From positions 35,873-99,872 of the forward strand of contig JACPBQ010000005.1 of NCBI GenBank assembly GCA_016180235.1: 64,000 bases of DNA, in the 5' to 3' direction. Positions 59,960-64,000 of this stretch are shown here, piece by piece. Position numbers and translations under genes: made by a program. The notes beneath the pieces were generated by a model. The model was not told the DNA's origin. It made no database searches and saw only the letters and a program-made list of their open reading frames with translations. Every line of letters starts with the position of its first letter. Within the stretch, counting starts at the first letter, position 1. This stretch comes from Candidatus Woesearchaeota archaeon (GTDB lineage: Archaea > Nanobdellota > Nanobdellia > Woesearchaeales > GW2011-AR4).

Positions 59960-60346
59960 ATGCCAACAGCTACAGAATTAGAAAAGGGAAGCTATTTTAT
60001 CCACAATAACGAGCCTGTCAGGGTTACAAGAAAAGAGATTGTTGCTTATGGGACCCATTCACACAGCAAGCTAAAGATATTCTTTCAGGGCTTAAATGAA
60101 AAAGGCGAAAAAAGCATCAATTTGCACCATATGGACAAAGTTGAAATAGTGGATATTATAAGAAAGCTTGGCCAGGTTATATCAAAAACAAACAATAAAG
60201 TACAGGTAATGGATATGGTAAGCTATGAAACTATTGAATGCAATGCTGCCCCAGAAATTTTCAATAATTTAAATGAAAGCGACCAGGTTACTTTCATAGA
60301 TTTTAAGGGCAGTTTTGAAATCATAGAAAAAAGAGAGGGCAACTAG
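59960..60346 (+). CDS. Translation factor aIF5A-like protein lacking the hypusine lysine
   Basis: 128 aa of the two-domain IF5A fold: SH3-like N-terminal half (EKGSYFIHNNEPVRVTRKEIVAYGTHSHSKLKIFFQGL) and OB-like C-terminal half (KVQVMDMVSYETIECNAAPE ... DQVTFIDFKGSFEIIEKREGN). In the key loop SKTGKHGHAK of normal proteins the modified Lys is replaced by Thr (VAYGTHSHSK). So deoxyhypusine cannot form at that place. The gene lies between two tRNA genes, 12 bp after tRNA-Ser. Family call high; function altered or unmodified. Confidence 0.85.
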   Translation: MPTATELEKGSYFIHNNEPVRVTRKEIVAYGTHSHSKLKIFFQGLNEKGEKSINLHHMDKVEIVDIIRKLGQVISKTNNKVQVMDMVSYETIECNAAPEIFNNLNESDQVTFIDFKGSFEIIEKREGN

Positions 60347-60383
60347 TAATCTTTTTAAAGTAACTTCAATTCTTAAATTTTAT

Positions 60384-60470
60384 AGCGGGGTAGGGCAGTC
60401 AGGAGTGCCCGGAGGGCTCATAACTCTGTTAGAAACCCTCAGGTCGGAGGTTCAAATCCTCTCCCCGCTA
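60384..60470 (+). tRNA. Initiator tRNA-Met(CAU) with a 12-nt intron
   Basis: Acceptor AGCGGGG/CCCCGCT begins with the A1-U72 pair of archaeal initiator tRNA. The D arm GGGCAGTCAGGAGTGCCC, anticodon stem GAGGG/CCCTC, T arm GGAGG-TTCAAAT-CCTCT and loop CTCATA-A (CAT) all fit. A 12-nt insert ACTCTGTTAGAA sits at 37/38, in which TAAC and GTTA can pair across the splice site. Length 87 minus 12 gives 75 nt. Confidence 0.9.
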
Positions 60471-60478
60471 TTTTTTTC

Positions 60479-60492
60479 AAAAAGTTTAAATA
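60479..60492 (+). promoter_or_regulatory. Archaeal BRE/TATA promoter of the 25-aa ORF
   Basis: AAAAAGTTTAAATA, the same core as at 7136 and 11452, ends 25 bp before the ATG of the small hydrophobic ORF at 60518. Confidence 0.65.
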
Positions 60493-60517
60493 CAGATTAA
60501 CTAAACCAAATAGGAAA

Positions 60518-60595
60518 ATGAGCTGCCAAAATACCTCAATTATAAGAATAATTCTAAGCATCATTATTATAGGCAGCATTATCATTATTGCTTAA
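60518..60595 (+). CDS. 25-aa isoleucine-rich membrane microprotein
   Basis: Reads MSCQNTSIIRIILSIIIIGSIIIIA, one short TM segment after a polar start. Too short for the ORF track. Its promoter is nearly identical to that of the 26-aa ORF at 7178, and a hairpin followed by T-rich DNA lies just behind it. Function unknown; the shared promoter and size make both worth testing as a class. Confidence 0.5.
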   Translation: MSCQNTSIIRIILSIIIIGSIIIIA

Positions 60596-60601
60596 AAAAA
60601 T

Positions 60602-60638
60602 TCTGATGTTCTTTCTGCAAAACAAGAAGGACATCAGA
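60602..60638 (+). terminator. Hairpin behind the 25-aa ORF
   Basis: TCTGATGTTCTT and AAGGACATCAGA pair (with a wobble pair) around CTGCAAAACAAG, followed by TTTCTC. It lies 7 bp after the stop codon of the small ORF and could end its mRNA or be part of a structured RNA. Confidence 0.4.
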
Positions 60639-60666
60639 TTTCTCTATAAAAAATTAGGTGATAAAA

Positions 60667-60732
60667 ATGGATGAAATGCATTGGAAAACGATGAATATGG
60701 AAGATAAGATGGAGGAATTGGAGGAGAAGTAA
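60667..60732 (+). CDS. 21-aa charged micro-ORF, coupled to the next gene
   Basis: MDEMHWKTMNMEDKMEELEEK begins four bases after a strong AGGTGAT ribosome binding site. Its last codons GAGGAGAAG act as ribosome binding site for the 127-aa gene that starts one base after its stop. It may be a leader peptide or a small protein. Confidence 0.5.
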   Translation: MDEMHWKTMNMEDKMEELEEK

Positions 60733-60733
60733 T

Positions 60734-61117
60734 ATGGGGCCTAAGGAATTTGAAGCAGTTAAGACTCTTTTGAATACTGGCTCAAATGGGGATGGCAGAT
60801 TGCCAACTATGCATCAATTACCAGATCCACACACTAAATGGGACGAATTTATAGATTTTATGAGCCGTTCTCCAATTCTTGCATTGGAAGGAAACGGAAA
60901 CGTCTATAGGGTTATAGAAGTAACTTCTGGTTCAGCTTCTTTTGAATTTGATAAAACAGGTTTGCTTAAAAAAGTTACGTTCAAAGGAAAAGCATACCAT
61001 CCTAATGGAAATGAAGTAATAACACAGTTAGATGCATGGTGCGGATATGAACGAGATTCATTTACAGATTCTGATTTGGAACGCGACAGAGTTCACTATA
61101 TTCCAAGAAGCTATTAG
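60734..61117 (+). CDS. Hypothetical protein (127 aa)
   Basis: Starts MGPKEFEAVKTLLNTGSNGDGRLPTMHQLPDPHTKWDEFIDFMSRSPILALEG. The second half looks beta-rich (VYRVIEVTSGSASFEFDKTGLLKKVTFKGKAYHP). No signal, membrane segment or known motif. It follows the 21-aa ORF by one base. Family unknown. Confidence 0.6.
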   Translation: MGPKEFEAVKTLLNTGSNGDGRLPTMHQLPDPHTKWDEFIDFMSRSPILALEGNGNVYRVIEVTSGSASFEFDKTGLLKKVTFKGKAYHPNGNEVITQLDAWCGYERDSFTDSDLERDRVHYIPRSY

Positions 61118-61183
61118 ACAGAGTTTATATATAATTTTAAATATAACCTTCATTATTCTTCTTTTATTGAAAAGGTGATATAA

Positions 61184-62059
61184 ATACTAATTTGCGGTAT
61201 TGATGAAGCCGGCAGGGGCCCAGTTTTAGGGCCTTTAGTAATGTGCGGCCTCGTTATTAAAGAGGAAGACGAGAAGAAACTGATAAAGCTGGAAGTCAAA
61301 GACTCAAAGCTGCTGACAAAAAAACAAAGGGAATTTCTTTTTGGCAGGATAAAGGCTGTTTCCCATAAATATGAGGTTGCTATAATAGAGCCTGAGGAGA
61401 TTGACAAAGCTGTCAATAATCATGACGGGCTGAATTTAAACAGGCTGGAAGCGAACAAAACAGCTGAAATCCTTAATTTATTGAATCCCGACAAGGCAAT
61501 AATAGATGCGCCGAGCAACAATATAAAAAGCTACAGGCAGTATCTGGCCAGATTCGTAAAAAACAAAAATATGGGGATTATTCTGGAGCATAAAGCTGAC
61601 TTGAATTATCCAATTGTAAGCGCTGCCTCAATCATAGCAAAAGTTACAAGAGACAATGAAATAGAGAGGATAAAGAAGGAAATAAAAATTGATTTTGGAA
61701 GCGGCTATATGACAGATCCAAAAACACTAAAATTCCTGGAAAAATATTATGAGGAATATGAGCACCTGTTCAGGAAAAGCTGGATGCCGTACAAAGATAT
61801 CATGGGCAAAAAATTTCAGAGCAAATTGGAGGATTTTTCAAAATTTATAGAGAAAGTTGGAGATAAAAATAAAGGCATTATAGAGAAGCTAAAAATGCTC
61901 GAAGACTTTGGGTACAAGTTTGTCCCCACTTCAACAGAGCATGAGCACGTGAGGATGAAAGGGCCATGCACAATAACATTGTACAAAAACGGCAAACTGC
62001 TTATACAGGGAAAAGATGAGCATAAAAAGGCCATTGAAAGCGTGCTGGGCAAAATTTAG
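61184..62059 (+). CDS. rnhB: Ribonuclease HII with C-terminal RNase HIII-type domain, AUA start
   Basis: The ORF track begins at 61241, inside the catalytic motif; the frame must reach back to ICGIDEAGRGPVLGPLVMCG, the first active-site Asp-Glu. An in-frame TAA at 61181 limits it, and AUA 61184, four bases after a GGTGAT ribosome binding site, is the best start. Later motifs: DAPSNN, EHKADLNYPIVSAASIIAKVTRD and GSGYMTDP. Residues 225-291 (YKFVPTSTEHEHVRMKGPCTITLYKNGKLLIQG) resemble the substrate-binding TBP-like domain of RNase HIII. It removes RNA from DNA-RNA hybrids. Confidence 0.9.
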   Translation: MLICGIDEAGRGPVLGPLVMCGLVIKEEDEKKLIKLEVKDSKLLTKKQREFLFGRIKAVSHKYEVAIIEPEEIDKAVNNHDGLNLNRLEANKTAEILNLLNPDKAIIDAPSNNIKSYRQYLARFVKNKNMGIILEHKADLNYPIVSAASIIAKVTRDNEIERIKKEIKIDFGSGYMTDPKTLKFLEKYYEEYEHLFRKSWMPYKDIMGKKFQSKLEDFSKFIEKVGDKNKGIIEKLKMLEDFGYKFVPTSTEHEHVRMKGPCTITLYKNGKLLIQGKDEHKKAIESVLGKI

Positions 62060-62110
62060 CTGGATTCTAATTAACAAGGTTTAAAAATATGCATAATTAA
62101 TGAATTTACC

Positions 62111-62734
62111 ATGATAGACATAAACAAGCTAAAAGAGGAGCAGATAAAACTTGCGAAGAAAGTCATCATTAACGATAGTGTAAAAAATATAAAAACAATA
62201 GCCGGGGCGGAGCAGGCTTTTTTCAGCAATAAGGTTGTTTCTGCGATTGTTGTGTGCGATTATAAGAGTTTCAATATCATTGAGGAAAAATATGCTATAG
62301 CTGATGCAAAGATACCTTACATAAGCGGCTTTATGTTTTACAGAGAAGGGCCTGCTGTCATGGAGGCTTTTAACAGCTTAGAGCAGAAACCGGATGTTCT
62401 TATGGTGAATGGAAACGGCATATTACATTCGAGAAGGATAGGGATGGCCTCGCACCTTGGAATATTGCTTGATACACCAACAATAGGCGTTGCAAAAAGA
62501 GCTTCTTTGGGAGAGATAAAGGAAAAAACAATCTATGTGGACAAGGAGGCAAGAGGCTATGAGTTCGTAAGCAGGGAGCATGCAAAACCTTTGTATGTGA
62601 GCCCGGGGCATAAGGTCTCGTTAAAGACAAGCTTTGATATAGTGAAAAAATGCACAATATACCCGCACAAGCTTCCTGAACCGTTGCATCTGGCGCATAG
62701 GTATGCTAATAAAATCAAGAAATCCGAAGTTTAA
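62111..62734 (+). CDS. Endonuclease V-like protein with changed active-site residues
   Basis: 207 aa. Family motifs are clear: PYISGFMFYREGPAVMEAF, LLDTPTIGVAKR and YVSPGHKVSLKTS. But the first catalytic Asp (usually vAGxDvaY) is Glu (IAGAEQAF), and VDGHGxxHPR appears as VNGNGILHSR, so the second Asp is Asn and the His is Asn. Active family members cut DNA near deoxyinosine or RNA at inosine. This copy may be inactive for cutting or use changed chemistry. The stop overlaps the next gene by 4 bases. Confidence 0.85.
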   Translation: MIDINKLKEEQIKLAKKVIINDSVKNIKTIAGAEQAFFSNKVVSAIVVCDYKSFNIIEEKYAIADAKIPYISGFMFYREGPAVMEAFNSLEQKPDVLMVNGNGILHSRRIGMASHLGILLDTPTIGVAKRASLGEIKEKTIYVDKEARGYEFVSREHAKPLYVSPGHKVSLKTSFDIVKKCTIYPHKLPEPLHLAHRYANKIKKSEV

Positions 62735-63348
62735 AGCTGCTTGTAATAATCTATAACTATCCCTTTCTGCTTTAGCATGTCTAATGTGCCACGCGGCATC
62801 TTCCTTACCTTCAATTTTTTTGTTTCCGGCTCGATCTCCCACAGGTCAGAATCGTCAACCCTGGACATACCCAATTCCCGGGATTTTATCTCTTTCATGG
62901 CGTTTTGTACTGCGCCGATATCCTCTTCTCTTCTGATATAAAAATCCTGATCGATAATGTAATCTGCCTTTCCTGTTTCTGAGGCATATTCCGGCTTGGC
63001 ATTCCCGGCAGAGTATGTTTTCTGCATTGCTCCGGATTGCAGGGATTTTTCGTATTTCAATGTCTTCTGGCTTATATCCTGCAGAATTTCCTGCTGCTCT
63101 GGAATCTTAGGGCCTTCCCCAACATTCTCTTTTTCCCCTGCAACGGCTTCTTTTATCTCTTCCTCAAGAGTTTCTTTCATAGAAAACTTTTTTTTATTGG
63201 CAAGGCTCCATGCATTAGCGCAACTCAAGCCGCAAAAATTTTTTTGGATTCCTTCTGAGCCTTTTTTCATTACAGCAGTGACTTTATAGAAATCCCCGGC
63301 TTCTTCAATAATTTTTCCGCAGCTATCGCATTTGAACTTTTGTACCAT
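62731..63348 (-). CDS. Zinc-finger hypothetical protein (205 aa)
   Basis: The N terminus KFKCDSCGKIIEEAGDFYKVTAVMKKGSEGIQKNFCGLSCANAW has two Cys pairs (CDSC, CGLSC), likely a zinc ribbon. A charged middle (LEEEIKEAVAGEKENVG) and a C terminus WEIEPETKKLKVRKMPRGTLDMLKQKGIVIDYYKQL follow. The last part is typical of archaeal zinc-finger proteins of unknown role. Family not named. Confidence 0.65.
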   Translation of the reverse strand: MVQKFKCDSCGKIIEEAGDFYKVTAVMKKGSEGIQKNFCGLSCANAWSLANKKKFSMKETLEEEIKEAVAGEKENVGEGPKIPEQQEILQDISQKTLKYEKSLQSGAMQKTYSAGNAKPEYASETGKADYIIDQDFYIRREEDIGAVQNAMKEIKSRELGMSRVDDSDLWEIEPETKKLKVRKMPRGTLDMLKQKGIVIDYYKQL

Positions 63349-63405
63349 CTTAGGACATGATATAGTTTATCATATTAAAAAGTTTTGGCAAATCAAGGAA
63401 AAATG

Positions 63406-63954
63406 CTAAGCCCTGTACCTTAAGAACTCATACCCGGTTTGGTATCTTGCATTTTCCGAGCTTACAGACTCTTTCTGGGACATTGCAAGAGCGTGAGTGT
63501 CGAGGTCCTCTGGGCTGCCCATGACCCTATTCCACTGCGGATTCAGCTGGGCCAATATGCGCTCATACACCCTTATTATCTTGAGCAAAGTCAATTTGAC
63601 GAAAGTATCAACTTTCTTGCCGGCTTCTTCAATTGCGCCATATGCCTTTTTGCTATACTTTGCAGAACTGCCATACATGTTTTTTAAAAATCTTGCCAAA
63701 GGATTTTCCTTCGCGGCATAATCCACTTTTTTGCCTTCATTTCTTGATAGCTTCATTTCGATATTTTTCACGTTAATCTGATTTTGGGGTCCAAGCAGCT
63801 TTTCAATGCCGTCTTCCGCTTTTAAAAAGAATCTGCTTATGCTTCCTTTTGCTTTTGACACTGCTTCGCTGGATTTGTTTATTAGCCTACTTACCGATTG
63901 AGAAATTTCTTTTTTAGCGCTGCCTGAAAGGTAAATCTCGGCAAAAGATGCCAT
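63406..63954 (-). CDS. Hypothetical protein (182 aa)
   Basis: MASFAEIYLSGSAKKEISQSVSRLINKSSEAVSKAKGSISRFFLKAEDG, then a long basic helical stretch and the end DTHALAMSQKESVSSENARYQTGYEFLRYRA. Amphipathic helices but no clear TM segment. The family is not recognised. It is the last complete gene of the window. Confidence 0.6.
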   Translation of the reverse strand: MASFAEIYLSGSAKKEISQSVSRLINKSSEAVSKAKGSISRFFLKAEDGIEKLLGPQNQINVKNIEMKLSRNEGKKVDYAAKENPLARFLKNMYGSSAKYSKKAYGAIEEAGKKVDTFVKLTLLKIIRVYERILAQLNPQWNRVMGSPEDLDTHALAMSQKESVSSENARYQTGYEFLRYRA

Positions 63955-64000
63955 GGAGAAATATAATAATTTATTGGCGTCAAAAACTTTAATTGGATTT

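Noticed and set aside
1-64000. CRISPR array, rRNA genes, transposase or prophage
   Set aside because: No regularly spaced direct repeats, no rRNA signature and no transposase or phage protein seen in any frame.

Overview
The window comes from an archaeon, most likely a DPANN lineage near Woesearchaeota/Pacearchaeota. The supporting evidence is archaeal-type AlaRS, aEF-2, aIF5A and a rpl7ae-rps28e-rpl24e-ndk operon. NreA, RtcB with archease, an Orc1/Cdc6 ATPase, a PIN-ATPase-KH protein and GGTGA-type ribosome binding sites point the same way. A TGFVV motif after the membrane anchor of one secreted protein is, from memory, common in Woesearchaeota and Pacearchaeota. Lineage is inferred from gene style; there is no rRNA here.

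Layout. 1-10 kb: SMC tail, glycosyltransferase, PAP2 phosphatase, a two-intron tRNA-Gly, DHH phosphoesterase, MFS exporter, NreA, a 26-aa membrane peptide and alaS. 10-18 kb: tRNA-Asn and tRNA-Ile with several introns each, two tandem cadherin/PKD-like surface proteins, an AT-rich membrane protein, a Hel308-like helicase without its first RecA domain, a PAS-GGDEF protein and tRNA-Arg. 18-30 kb: translation block, SOD, a DUF1858-IscA fusion, an aspartoacylase-like gene, three unknown genes, archease/RtcB and a permease. 30-38 kb: two B12-dependent ribonucleotide reductases flanking the cobalamin adenosyltransferase gene, then DNA glycosylases and a peroxiredoxin. 38-42.5 kb: Zn/Mn ABC transporter operon with a DtxR-family regulator and a perfect 20-bp palindromic operator. 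42.5-53 kb: aminopeptidase, FNR-like reductase, cobalamin-binding-like protein, a bacterial-looking three-gene island bounded by two attC-like hairpins, a truncated DUF59 gene abutting a dispersed repeat, and Orc1/Cdc6. 53-64 kb: serS, GH15-like protein, PIN-ATPase, transglutaminase-like protein, tRNA-Ser, aIF5A, initiator tRNA-Met, microproteins, RNase HII and an endonuclease V-like protein.

Most striking is RNA processing. All six tRNA genes are interrupted. I count 12 introns (Gly 2, Asn 4, Ile 3, Arg 1, Ser 1, initiator Met 1). For each gene, removing the proposed introns leaves a canonical cloverleaf, and gene length minus intron length gives the expected mature length. The ligase RtcB and its activator archease lie in the same window.

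Other signals: two intergenic hairpin repeat families with compensatory stem changes, one copy of which abuts a decapitated gene; integron-like boundaries around a foreign cassette; an aIF5A without its hypusine lysine; an endonuclease V with altered catalytic residues; an RNase HII that seems to start at AUA; and very small ORFs with good promoters or ribosome binding sites. No rRNA, CRISPR array, transposase or integrase was seen.
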